Of a DNA stretch of 64,000 nt, positions 1 through 7,971 are shown in pieces. Numbering within the stretch: position 1 is the stretch's first letter; the number at the start of each line of letters is the position of its first letter. Made by a program: the position numbers and the translations under genes. The notes beneath the pieces were generated by a model. The model was given only the letters and a program-made list of their open reading frames with translations. It was not told the DNA's origin and did not search any database. Origin of the DNA: Phoenicibacter sp963592435. Its GTDB lineage: Bacteria > Actinomycetota > Coriobacteriia > Coriobacteriales > Eggerthellaceae. Location: the NCBI GenBank assembly GCA_963592435.1, contig CAVAWT010000001.1:72608-136607 (forward strand), given 5' to 3'.

Positions 1-381
1 GCGCGCTGCTCCCGCTTCTGAATAGGGTGAGCGCGAAGAATATGCAGCGACTATGACCATCAAAGCTGAGAGAGTTATGACGAATATACACACAAGCAAA
101 TTTCCACCAGAGAAGAAAATTCCTCCAGCAAGGACTGCAAGAAAAAGTGCACATGCGACATAGGCACGCTCAGAAGGATTTATCGAGGCATCCTCTTTTA
201 ACAGAAGTTTTTGAACGTCATAGAAAGGCTGCAGAATTGGTGGACCAACTCTTCCTTCCATTTTTGCTGCGATGACACGCTCAGCTCCTGCCAAAAAGCA
301 ACCTATAGCAGTTCCAAGCACGCCGAATGCAACTGTTGCGATGAGCAGTTTAATTAGATATGTAAAATCAATTTCAGTCAT
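1..381 (-). CDS. NuoH/EchB-like membrane subunit of a group 4 hydrogenase complex (partial)
   Basis: The frame starts with ATG at 381 and runs off the left edge, giving 127 residues of the N-terminal part. It has a hydrophobic first helix, then the NuoH-family loop ERVIAAKMEGRVGPP followed by LQPFYDVQKLLLKED, and further on SPYSEAG, which is typical of Ech/Hyf/Mbh versions. In the family this subunit anchors the hydrophilic electron-transfer arm to the membrane and forms part of the ion path. Only 3 bases separate it from the upstream antiporter gene, and the order antiporter subunit then NuoH-like subunit is that of echAB and hyfBC. The catalytic [NiFe] subunits are not in the window, so a complex I relative without hydrogenase function is not excluded. 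Confidence 0.85.
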   Translation of the reverse strand, partial: MTEIDFTYLIKLLIATVAFGVLGTAIGCFLAGAERVIAAKMEGRVGPPILQPFYDVQKLLLKEDASINPSERAYVACALFLAVLAGGIFFSGGNLLVCIFVITLSALMVIVAAYSSRSPYSEAGAAR

Positions 382-384
382 TAA

Positions 385-2325
385 TTAACCTACAAAAACG
401 CTAATTGAATAAATGATTGACGCTGCAATTAATGCAACTCCGAAAGCTTGCACGACAGGCGTTATTGATTCTCCGAAATAGGAGTCAAAATAGAAGTTTC
501 TTGTCGTTGCTTGAACCTCTTTTTCGACAGCGCCCACAAAACTTCTCGAGTCACTTTCTGCTGTTACCCCAGATAGATAGGGAGTTAAAGTGCGCTGATC
601 CTGTTTTTTAGGCTTTCCAATCAAAACGAAGAGGAAAAAGAAGATTAGAAAAGCAAGTAGAGCGCATAAAAGCAACATATCCATTGACATAACGTTTGTC
701 GAAGATGTGTTTGTTCCAAACAGAGAAGCTCCAATTTTGTCGCAAACAAAAACTGAAAGCGCTGGTAGACCCAAGTTAGCAATAGCTAACAGAGTTGCCA
801 TTAAATAGAGCGCAAAATTTTCAGTTTTAGTGACTGTTTTTTCTACATTTTCCGATGTGGCAGTTATTCCAGACAATTTGCCAAGCCATTTTGCCCAATA
901 AGCAAAAGTAGCAGCACTTCCGAAGCCTAAAAAGATTATCAAAGTTATGTTTTTGACATCGATGATTGAGACCATGGCACCCCATTTCGCAATTAACATG
1001 CCAAAAGGTGCCACAAACATTGCAAGAATTCCAAACATCATGAATCTTGCTAGCTTTGGCATGCGATCGAAAAGAAGATCGAAACTTTCGATGTCTCTGC
1101 TACCAATGTGATGCTCTGCAGTGCCGACACAAAGAAATAGCATTGATTTTGCGATAGCGTGAAAAATTATTAACATAACAGCGGACCAAACAGCAATCTC
1201 TGTTCCGATTCCTGCACACATTGTTATGAGTCCCAAGTTTGCAATCGTAGAATATGCCAAAACGCGCTTTCCATTTGATTGAGAAATGGCAACGATTGAA
1301 GCAAAAAGGAACGTCATGCCACCCAAAAGCGAAACACTCATTCCAACAAAAGAACAAACAGCAAAAAGTGGGCTCAATTTAACGAGCAAGAAAACGCCAG
1401 CTTTTACCATTGTTGAAGAGTGAAGAAGGGCTGAAGTTGGCGTTGGTGCAACCATTGCTCCCAGAAGCCAAGTGTGGAATGGCACCTGTGCTGCTTTTGT
1501 GAAGGCAGCAAGCGAGAAAAGCGCAAGTGGCAACATTGCATCACCTGGATGTTTGAGACCAGTTTTGATAAATTCAGCAAACTCACAAGTTCCAGTTGAT
1601 TTGCATGCGAAGAATATAGCAACTGAAAAAGCTATTCCACCAATCAAGTTGAGAGTTATCTGAAGAAATGAGTTTTTGATTGCTTCTTCAGTTTTTGTGT
1701 AGCCGATGAGCAAAAACGAACAAACAGTCGTTATTTCCCAGCCACAAAGCATCCAAGTCATGTCGTTTGAGAAAACGATCAAAAACATAGCCCCCAAAAA
1801 AGCGACACACACTGCCATAAAAAATGATCGTCTGTCCTTGGCATCTTTTGGCTCATGCTTTTGAAAATCTTCCATATATCCAATTGCATAAATGCAAATT
1901 CCGCTTCCAACGATGCCAATTATCAGCATCATCACAATTGAAAGCATGTCGACTGACAATCCATAAGTAACTTCTGTCTGCGCCTTTTCGTTAGAAAATT
2001 CCAAGAAAATTTCAAACCCAAGCTGGCAGAGCGCAAGAATGGCAGGGATGATTTTTTTATACTTTGCGCAGTAACCAAGGACAACAACCATCAAAACGAT
2101 GTTTATAGCAAAACAGACGTAGTCAACAGTGTGAGATGTGAAGTTAAAAAGGACGCGCGAGTCCCCAGCACCTTGTGAAACGAAGTAAACGCTTAAGGCA
2201 ATTGCCCCAATTGCAGTTGCGGCACACGTCAAGCACACGAAGAAATTTCGCGCTTTATTTTTCGTTAGTAAGCAAAGAAGGGCTCCAACGAAAGGGATCA
2301 ATGTTAATGTAAAAATTGAAGTCAT
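385..2325 (-). CDS. NuoL/EchA-like proton-antiporter subunit of a group 4 hydrogenase complex
   Basis: This 646-residue polytopic membrane protein belongs to the NuoL/MrpA antiporter family, the ion-pumping subunit of complex I relatives. Visible signatures are the conserved Trp-Glu (LCGWEITTVCSFLLIGY), the core lysine motif FTKAAQVPFHTWL followed by APTPTSALLHSSTMVKAG, and HAIAKSMLFLCVG. The segment HHIGSRDIESF resembles the GSRDIE motif of Ech/CooM/HyfB-type subunits rather than NuoL itself. The length fits EchA or HyfB. No clear Shine-Dalgarno precedes the ATG; TAGAAT lies 6 bases upstream, so leaderless transcription is possible. It is divergent from the nickel-type ABC operon. Confidence 0.85.
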   Translation of the reverse strand: MTSIFTLTLIPFVGALLCLLTKNKARNFFVCLTCAATAIGAIALSVYFVSQGAGDSRVLFNFTSHTVDYVCFAINIVLMVVVLGYCAKYKKIIPAILALCQLGFEIFLEFSNEKAQTEVTYGLSVDMLSIVMMLIIGIVGSGICIYAIGYMEDFQKHEPKDAKDRRSFFMAVCVAFLGAMFLIVFSNDMTWMLCGWEITTVCSFLLIGYTKTEEAIKNSFLQITLNLIGGIAFSVAIFFACKSTGTCEFAEFIKTGLKHPGDAMLPLALFSLAAFTKAAQVPFHTWLLGAMVAPTPTSALLHSSTMVKAGVFLLVKLSPLFAVCSFVGMSVSLLGGMTFLFASIVAISQSNGKRVLAYSTIANLGLITMCAGIGTEIAVWSAVMLIIFHAIAKSMLFLCVGTAEHHIGSRDIESFDLLFDRMPKLARFMMFGILAMFVAPFGMLIAKWGAMVSIIDVKNITLIIFLGFGSAATFAYWAKWLGKLSGITATSENVEKTVTKTENFALYLMATLLAIANLGLPALSVFVCDKIGASLFGTNTSSTNVMSMDMLLLCALLAFLIFFFLFVLIGKPKKQDQRTLTPYLSGVTAESDSRSFVGAVEKEVQATTRNFYFDSYFGESITPVVQAFGVALIAASIIYSISVFVG

Positions 2326-2383
2326 AAGCTTATTCTATCAGTGAAGTCAAGGTTAATTAAACAAGTTCTAAAAAAAATCTGGT

Positions 2384-2396
2384 AAATGTAACATTT
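2384..2396. repeat. Inverted repeat AAATGT-A-ACATTT in the divergent promoter region
   Basis: A perfect 6-bp inverted repeat with a 1-bp centre. Its right arm overlaps the TTGACA -35 box (2395-2400) of the rightward promoter. It could be a second regulator site; nothing in the window identifies the regulator. Confidence 0.4.
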
Positions 2397-2421
2397 GACA
2401 ATTTCTTAATTTTTTTATCCT
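2395..2421 (+). promoter_or_regulatory. Predicted promoter of the nickel-type ABC operon
   Basis: A consensus TTGACA (2395-2400) is followed after 15 bases by TATCCT (2416-2421). Transcription would start near 2428, just upstream of the NikR-type inverted repeat, so a bound repressor would block initiation or clearance. The -10 match is moderate and the spacer short. Confidence 0.5.
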
Positions 2422-2435
2422 CATCTATGTCGAAA

Positions 2436-2462
2436 GTGTTACAATTAATAAATTCGTAACAC
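2436..2462. promoter_or_regulatory. Predicted NikR operator (GTGTTAC-N13-GTAACAC)
   Basis: A perfect 7-bp inverted repeat, GTGTTAC at 2436-2442 and GTAACAC at 2456-2462, with a 13-base spacer. It lies between the predicted promoter and the ribosome binding site (AAGGAG, 2472-2477) of the ABC transporter operon. The motif GTGTTAC-N13/14-GTAACAC was described by comparative genomics as the NikR-binding signal in delta-proteobacteria and archaea; E. coli uses GTATGA-N16-TCATAC. NikR is a nickel-responsive repressor of uptake genes. No nikR gene is in the window. Confidence 0.75.
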
Positions 2463-2491
2463 CGACAATTTAAGGAGAATTTTTCTAAATT

Positions 2492-4084
2492 ATGGCAAAA
2501 AAGATTATAAAATCGTCTTTTCTCCTTCTCATTTTGTTTGTTGCATTTGGACTTTTTGGGTGCGCCTCAACAAATGAAACTAAGACTAACGAAGTTGTTG
2601 TCACGATGCCCAAAACATCCGAGCCAGACAAAGGTTTTGACCCAATTTATGGTTGGGGCTGTGGGGAACACGTTCATGAACCATTAATTCAGTCAACACT
2701 AGTCAAAACAACTTCAGATTTAAAAATCGAAAATGACCTAGCAACTTCCTACTTAATTTCTGATGATGCGATGACAATCACTTTTAAAGTTAGAGAAGAC
2801 GCTAAGTTTAGCGATGGGTCTTTGCTTAGTGCAACCGATGTTGCTTTCACGATAAATAAAGAAGTGGAAAATGTCGACAACCCTGCAGACTTTTCTTCTA
2901 TCAAAAGCGCAAATGCAACCGATGACGCAACTTGTGAGGTTCACCTAAATAAGCCTGACAACACAGTTTTGTATCTCTTGGCGACAGTTGGAATCGTGCC
3001 TGAAAAAATCTATTCCTCTGACACTTATGGACAAAAACCCGTTGGATCTGGAAGGTATAAATTAGAAAGCTGGGAGAAAGGAACGAGTGCAACTTTTGTT
3101 AAAAATGAGAACTACTATGGTGAAGAGCCAAAAATTGAAAGAGTAAAAGTTTTGTTCGTTGATGAGGAAGCTTCCTTTGCGTGTTCAAAGACTGGAGAAG
3201 CTGATGTTTGCTATGTCTCCCCTCTTTTAGCACAAAACAAGGTTAATGGGTTTGACCTTTTGAAAGTCCAAAGTGTCGATTCAAGAGGCATTTCTCTCCC
3301 CTGTGTAAAGAGAGATGGATCGTTTGTTAAAGTTGGCACAAAAACTTATGAAAGTGGAAACGACGTTACATCAGATTTTGCTGTCAGATGTGCCATAAAC
3401 TTAGCAATTGACAAAGAGTCTATGATTGACAGCTGCCTTTATGGCTTCGGATCCGTTGCAAACTCAGTTTGTGATGGATTGCCTTGGGGAACAGATTTGA
3501 TGAAGACGGAGCTTAGTGTTGAAGAGGCCATCAAAATGCTCGAGGACGCTGGATGGACTCTTAAAGAAGATGGCTATCGCGAAAAGGATGAAGTTAGGTG
3601 CGAATTCAATCTTTATTATGCAAACAGCGATTCTGTTAGACAAGCACTTGCATATTCTTTTGCAAGCCAGATGAAGGATATCGGAATAAAAGTAAACACG
3701 ATTGGAGCGAGTTGGGATGACGTTTATCCTCATCAATATAGCGACGCTGTCCTTTGGGGCTGGGGCTCAAACTCACCTGCTGAGCTCATATCAGTCATAA
3801 GATCAGATGGCACTTGCAACTTTTCACAATTCATCAGTTCAGAGGCTAACTCACTAATTGACGAAGCAGTGTCAGACATTGATTTAGAAAACAGCTTTTC
3901 AAAACTAAGGCAAGCTCAAAGCTTCTTAACTCCGAATAAGGCTTCTTCTTGGGTGTGGCTTGCAAATGTCGATCACACCTATCTCGTCAAGCAAGGATTA
4001 AAAGTTGCAGATCAAAAAATTCATCCGCATGGGCACGGTTGGTCTTTAGTTAATAACATTGATCAGTGGGAATGGGATAACTAG
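2492..4084 (+). CDS. Nickel/dipeptide-type ABC transporter substrate-binding lipoprotein
   Basis: This 530-residue family 5 (SBP_bac_5) extracellular solute-binding protein begins with a lipoprotein signal peptide: charged MAKKIIK, a hydrophobic stretch, and lipobox LFGC with Cys24 as the lipidation site. The segments around FKVREDAKFSDGSLLSATDVAF and the GSGRYKLESWEKG loop are hallmarks of the OppA/DppA/NikA fold. The family binds peptides, nickel chelates or heme precursors, and sequence alone does not separate them. The NikR-type operator upstream and the His-rich ATPase in the same operon favour nickel. The start follows AAGGAG at a rather long 14-base spacing. Its TAG overlaps the GTG of the next gene by one base. 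Confidence 0.8.
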   Translation: MAKKIIKSSFLLLILFVAFGLFGCASTNETKTNEVVVTMPKTSEPDKGFDPIYGWGCGEHVHEPLIQSTLVKTTSDLKIENDLATSYLISDDAMTITFKVREDAKFSDGSLLSATDVAFTINKEVENVDNPADFSSIKSANATDDATCEVHLNKPDNTVLYLLATVGIVPEKIYSSDTYGQKPVGSGRYKLESWEKGTSATFVKNENYYGEEPKIERVKVLFVDEEASFACSKTGEADVCYVSPLLAQNKVNGFDLLKVQSVDSRGISLPCVKRDGSFVKVGTKTYESGNDVTSDFAVRCAINLAIDKESMIDSCLYGFGSVANSVCDGLPWGTDLMKTELSVEEAIKMLEDAGWTLKEDGYREKDEVRCEFNLYYANSDSVRQALAYSFASQMKDIGIKVNTIGASWDDVYPHQYSDAVLWGWGSNSPAELISVIRSDGTCNFSQFISSEANSLIDEAVSDIDLENSFSKLRQAQSFLTPNKASSWVWLANVDHTYLVKQGLKVADQKIHPHGHGWSLVNNIDQWEWDN

Positions 4085-5001
4085 TGAAAACAGCTTTTAA
4101 TGAGATATTAAAGTTAGTATTATTGATAATAATATCTTCATTAATAATTTTCTTGCTCGTCTCCCTCTCTCCTATTGATCCGCTAACCTCAAATTATGGT
4201 CAAAATTTAACTTCAAAAATGTCTCAAGAAAAAGTTAAAGCTTTACAGGACTATTGGGGAGTCGGAAAACCTTTTTTCGAACGTTTTTTTTCTTGGTTAT
4301 CAAACGCTATGACAGGCAATCTTGGAGAGTCTCTCATATATAACGAACCTGTGGCTGACGTCATTTTGAGAGGTCTAAAAAATAGTGCGCCAATAATGCT
4401 AATTAGTTGGGTAGTTTCTGGGATCATAGGCTTTACATGTGGTATTTTCGTTGCTACCAAGAAAAATCCAGCAACTAAGCTTTTAAAAGTCATAAATTAT
4501 TGTTTAATTTCAACGCCGACATATTTCGTTGCAATTCTTTTTCTTCCTATTTTTTCTGTTTCGCTCAACTTCTTTTCAGTGACCTCAACCAATAATTTTC
4601 AAAGCGCAATTCTGCCCTGTGTTGTCCTCATTCTCTTTGGTGCGCCAACAATTTTCTTTCACACACTTTCAAAATGTGATGAAATTTGCAAGTCAGACTT
4701 CATTAAACACGCAACTTTGTTGGGTATGAGCAAAAAAGAGATAGTAAAAAAACATGTTTTAAAAAACGCAAGTCTTCCATTTCTTTCTATTGAGTTTGCT
4801 CAGATTGGTGAAATTATTGGAGGGTCTGTTGTTGTTGAGCAAGTTTTTTCTTACCCTGGACTTGGCAACATTACTGTGAAGGCTGCGACTTCATCCGATG
4901 TTTGCCTTCTTGCAGGGATTTCTCTTGTAACTTGCATCATTGTTTTTGCTGGAAATCTGATTTGCAAAGCTATTGTTAAAAAAATTGATCCAAGGATTTA
5001 A
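4084..5001 (+). CDS. ABC transporter permease, NikB/OppB type
   Basis: A 305-residue inner-membrane permease of the binding-protein-dependent transport family (BPD_transp_1). It shows the typical N-terminal single helix, the periplasmic DPLTSNYG region, then a five-helix core. The EAA-type cytoplasmic loop is visible around HATLLGMSKKEIVKKHVLKNASLPFLS, ending in the conserved GGSVVVEQVFSYPGLG. It would form a heterodimeric pore with the next gene product. The GTG start overlaps the preceding TAG (TAGTG), indicating translational coupling. Nickel as substrate is inferred from the operon context. Confidence 0.85.
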   Translation: MKTAFNEILKLVLLIIISSLIIFLLVSLSPIDPLTSNYGQNLTSKMSQEKVKALQDYWGVGKPFFERFFSWLSNAMTGNLGESLIYNEPVADVILRGLKNSAPIMLISWVVSGIIGFTCGIFVATKKNPATKLLKVINYCLISTPTYFVAILFLPIFSVSLNFFSVTSTNNFQSAILPCVVLILFGAPTIFFHTLSKCDEICKSDFIKHATLLGMSKKEIVKKHVLKNASLPFLSIEFAQIGEIIGGSVVVEQVFSYPGLGNITVKAATSSDVCLLAGISLVTCIIVFAGNLICKAIVKKIDPRI

Positions 5002-5005
5002 GAAA

Positions 5006-5812
5006 GTGGCAGATGAGAAAATAGCGACAATTTCTTCAGTCATAGCCTTTTTGGCAATTGCGCTAATCATTGCCTTTGGGGTTTTGCACTTGAACATCTC
5101 TTCTGAATTTTCATTTGGTAATGCGTTTGAAACTCCCAGTTTATGTCATTTGTTCGGCACTGACAATTATGGACGCGACATGGTGTTATTAACGCTCGCA
5201 GGTTTATCAATTTCTCTCATCACTTCACTTTTGTCAAGCCTAATTTCAATTCTGTTGGCGATTATAGTCGCACTCTTTGTGTCTTCAGAAAATAGGCTTT
5301 TATCTAACGCATTTGAAACTCTGGCTAATGCAGTTTTAGGAATTCCGCACATCGTCTTGATGATCTTGATTTCATTTGCATGTGGCAAAGGAACGTTTGG
5401 CGTCATCATGGCAGTCTCTTTGACTCATTGGCCAACGCTTTCTCGAATTTTGAGCAATGAATTAAAACAGATAAAGACGAGCAATTGGTATAAAACTGAA
5501 ACTAGCCTTTGCAAAAATAAATTACAACTTGTCACTAAGCATATAGTTCCAAATTTGTCAAATCAACTGTTTACTGGCCTCTTTCTCGCGTTGCCGCATG
5601 CGATTCTCCATGAGTCAACACTAACATTTCTAGGCTTTGGTTTTAGTCCTGAAATTCCAGCAATAGGTAACATTTTGAGTGACACGATGAAATTTGCACT
5701 AACTGGAAACTGGTGGCTTGCCTTCTTTCCAGGAGCGAGCTTGATTGTGACAACAATAGTTGTATCAAAGCTGACAGGCAGACTGAAGTATCGATTGGAA
5801 AACACTATATGA
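5006..5812 (+). CDS. ABC transporter permease, NikC/OppC type
   Basis: A 268-residue second permease of the same importer. After one N-terminal helix comes LFGTDNYGRDM, the GTDxxGRD signature of OppC/DppC/NikC proteins, then a multi-helix core with an EAA-like loop near LCKNKLQLVTKHIVPNLS and LTFLGFGFSPEIPAIGNIL near the end. I chose the GTG at 5006, which follows the upstream stop and has AAGGA about 10 bases before it. A longer in-frame TTG start at 4973 would overlap the previous gene by 29 bases. Its TGA overlaps the next ATG (ATGA). Confidence 0.85.
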   Translation: MADEKIATISSVIAFLAIALIIAFGVLHLNISSEFSFGNAFETPSLCHLFGTDNYGRDMVLLTLAGLSISLITSLLSSLISILLAIIVALFVSSENRLLSNAFETLANAVLGIPHIVLMILISFACGKGTFGVIMAVSLTHWPTLSRILSNELKQIKTSNWYKTETSLCKNKLQLVTKHIVPNLSNQLFTGLFLALPHAILHESTLTFLGFGFSPEIPAIGNILSDTMKFALTGNWWLAFFPGASLIVTTIVVSKLTGRLKYRLENTI

Positions 5813-7200
5813 CGCACGCATTTCACAAAGATCAGGAATTTCATCACCACCACCATCACTCATCAGGATCTCATCATGAGTGTGGAGCTCACGTTTTTCA
5901 GCTCGAAGAAGTGTCAGTGACAATCCAAAACACTTATTTTAAAAAATCGAGATTGTTCGCTAAAAGCATGTCTGACACCGTTGTCGATAACTGCAATTTG
6001 TCACTTCATGAGGGCGAAACTTTGTTTTTAATTGGAGAGAGTGGTTCAGGCAAGTCGATGATGCTTGACATTTTTTGTGGAAGTCTTCCAAAAAATGCAA
6101 GACTAGACGGTAACGTTTGGTTTCGAGGAAAAAAGATAGAATTTAAAAACTTAAGAAAAAATGCACAAGAAAACATAAATTTTATTCCGCAATCGATAAA
6201 ATCGCTTGACCCACTTGCTAAATATGAATGCAAAGGGAAAAAGAGATATCCGCATGAATTGTCTGGTGGACTTTGCAGACAAGCGCTCATTTCTGACTCA
6301 ATTAAAAAAGGTGCCAGCATAACTGTTGCAGATGAACCAACTGAAGGGTTAGACGAGAAAAGTGCTTTAGAAATAATGAGAAAATTGATTTCTTGCAAAG
6401 GTGAAAAAGGTTGCCTTCTCGTCATAACTCATGACGTTGACCTCGCAATTAAACATGCTGATAGGATAGCAATTTTAAAAAAGGGAAGAATTGTCGAAGA
6501 AACTTCAACTAAAGCTTTTTGTGATGGCAAGATGAATAATGAATATGCGCTAAAAATTAGTAAATGTCTGCCATCAAGGATAACATTTAAAAAGGAAGAA
6601 ATAGAAACTGGTAAACAGATTATAATTGACAATCTGTCAATTAAATTTGACGACAAAGATGTCATAGAAAAAATGTCTGATGTTATTTCGAGCGATGAGA
6701 TAACTTGTTTTTTTGGTGAAACAGGCTCTGGGAAGTCAACGTTGTGCAAAGCAATTGCCAGATGGCTAAAGCCCACACCGGGAAAAATAAAGATTGACGG
6801 ATCTGTTCAATACGTCTGTCAAAATCCATTTGATGCATTCAATCCAAAATTAACAATTAGAAAATCTATGGCTACAATTGGTAAAAAACCTTGTTCTGCA
6901 TGCGATGACTTACTTAACGATGCAATGGCTGTAATGAGTGTTGATGATCGACTTTTAGACAGATTGCCGTCTGAACTTTCAGGTGGTGAGTTGCAAAAAT
7001 TTGCAATTCTTCGTTCATTGGTGGCATTGCCAGATTTCTTAATTCTCGATGAAGCAACTTCAATGCTCGATGTCGTGTCACAAAAAGAAATTTTTGACTT
7101 TGTCTTAAAAATTCAACCTTCTTTAAAATTTGGTCTTATTTTTGTCACACACGATCGTGATCTATGCGAAAAAATTTCTGATCGAGTCATCCGTTTTTAG
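5809..7200 (+). CDS. Fused two-domain ABC ATPase (NikD-NikE type) with a histidine-rich N-terminus
   Basis: 463 residues. The first 28 contain eleven histidines, including six in a row (residues 12-17), and one cysteine. ATPase domain 1 has Walker A GESGSGKS (76-83), signature LSGGL (151-155), Walker B TVADE and switch ITHD. Domain 2 has Walker A GETGSGKS (303-310), Q-loop VCQNP, signature LSGGE, Walker B LILDE and VTHD. Opp/Nik importers normally encode these two ATPases separately. In domain 1 only about 20 residues separate the Q-loop (FIPQS) from the signature, so the helical subdomain looks shortened. The ATG at 5809 overlaps the nikC-type stop as ATGA. The His cluster may store or sense nickel; this is inference. 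Confidence 0.85.
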   Translation: MTHAFHKDQEFHHHHHHSSGSHHECGAHVFQLEEVSVTIQNTYFKKSRLFAKSMSDTVVDNCNLSLHEGETLFLIGESGSGKSMMLDIFCGSLPKNARLDGNVWFRGKKIEFKNLRKNAQENINFIPQSIKSLDPLAKYECKGKKRYPHELSGGLCRQALISDSIKKGASITVADEPTEGLDEKSALEIMRKLISCKGEKGCLLVITHDVDLAIKHADRIAILKKGRIVEETSTKAFCDGKMNNEYALKISKCLPSRITFKKEEIETGKQIIIDNLSIKFDDKDVIEKMSDVISSDEITCFFGETGSGKSTLCKAIARWLKPTPGKIKIDGSVQYVCQNPFDAFNPKLTIRKSMATIGKKPCSACDDLLNDAMAVMSVDDRLLDRLPSELSGGELQKFAILRSLVALPDFLILDEATSMLDVVSQKEIFDFVLKIQPSLKFGLIFVTHDRDLCEKISDRVIRF

Positions 7201-7961
7201 TGAAGTGCTAAATCAAGACTTTTTAAGTTGCAATTGACATGGTATTGAGTCCATTTTTTTAAAACCTTTCCCATCTCATAGACTCTTTTTCCAACTAAAT
7301 TTCTATGTTCCAAGATTTCTTCATAAGTGGAGTTAATAAGCCAACCGATTAGCTGAATCGTTTTAGACGAAACTGGAAAATCTAGCCCCCCTGGATCGCA
7401 ATTACGACACAATGCTCCCCCAGAACTCGGTGAAAAAGTGACATAGTCACTCTCAAATTTCACTTCGCTTAAACATTCTGCACATAGCTTGAGTGAAGGC
7501 TTAAATCCTTCAAGTGAGAGAAGCTTGAAGCTGGCAGCTATCATCAGCACTTTAGACATTTCTGGATCATCATTTAAAAGCTTTAAAGTTTTGCTAATGA
7601 AATCAAACATGACAGGGTTTGCTTCTCCGTCAAACGTGAGACGCCACAAAATTTCCGACACTGTGCTTGCAGCAGCTAAAAGCTGAATGTCAGACCTCAA
7701 TTCATCAAAGTGCTCAACAAGAATTGCTTCTCGAATGATGTCTATGCTCTTTGTTTTTGCAACACAAATGTGTGCAACATTAAACAAATCAAGACGATTG
7801 GAGAAGGTGTTTCCAGGTTTTCTGGCGCTTTTTGCAACAGCTCGAACAATCTCGCCTGTGTCAGCGACCATGTCGAGAACGAGGTCGTTTTCAGAGATGC
7901 GAGTCTTGTGAAACACAACAACATCACAAACGTATGTTGGAGAAGAAGGGCTCTTGTGCAC
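7197..7961 (-). CDS. recO: DNA repair protein RecO
   Basis: 254 residues. RecO promotes RecA loading on SSB-coated single-stranded DNA in the RecFOR recombination pathway. The N-terminal OB-fold (VVVFHKTRISENDLVLDMVADTG) and the zinc-finger cysteines (CAEC and CRNC, about 35 residues apart) are visible. It starts with GTG at 7961, since an in-frame TGA lies just upstream. It is the last gene of the hrcA-to-recO operon, 10 bases after the PASTA gene. Its TAA overlaps the end of the convergent ABC ATPase gene by four bases. Confidence 0.9.
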   Translation of the reverse strand: MHKSPSSPTYVCDVVVFHKTRISENDLVLDMVADTGEIVRAVAKSARKPGNTFSNRLDLFNVAHICVAKTKSIDIIREAILVEHFDELRSDIQLLAAASTVSEILWRLTFDGEANPVMFDFISKTLKLLNDDPEMSKVLMIAASFKLLSLEGFKPSLKLCAECLSEVKFESDYVTFSPSSGGALCRNCDPGGLDFPVSSKTIQLIGWLINSTYEEILEHRNLVGKRVYEMGKVLKKWTQYHVNCNLKSLDLALH

Positions 7962-7971
7962 GCGCCTTCAC

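Noticed and set aside
5713..5808. An N-terminal extension of the fused ATPase starting at 5713.
   Set aside because: It lies wholly inside the permease gene; the ATG at 5809 gives the usual ATGA overlap.
5839..5880. The His6-SSG-like segment resembles an expression-vector His tag.
   Set aside because: The codons (mixed CAT/CAC, TCA) differ from common vectors, flanks are native and in frame with the ATPase, and the nickel context explains it.
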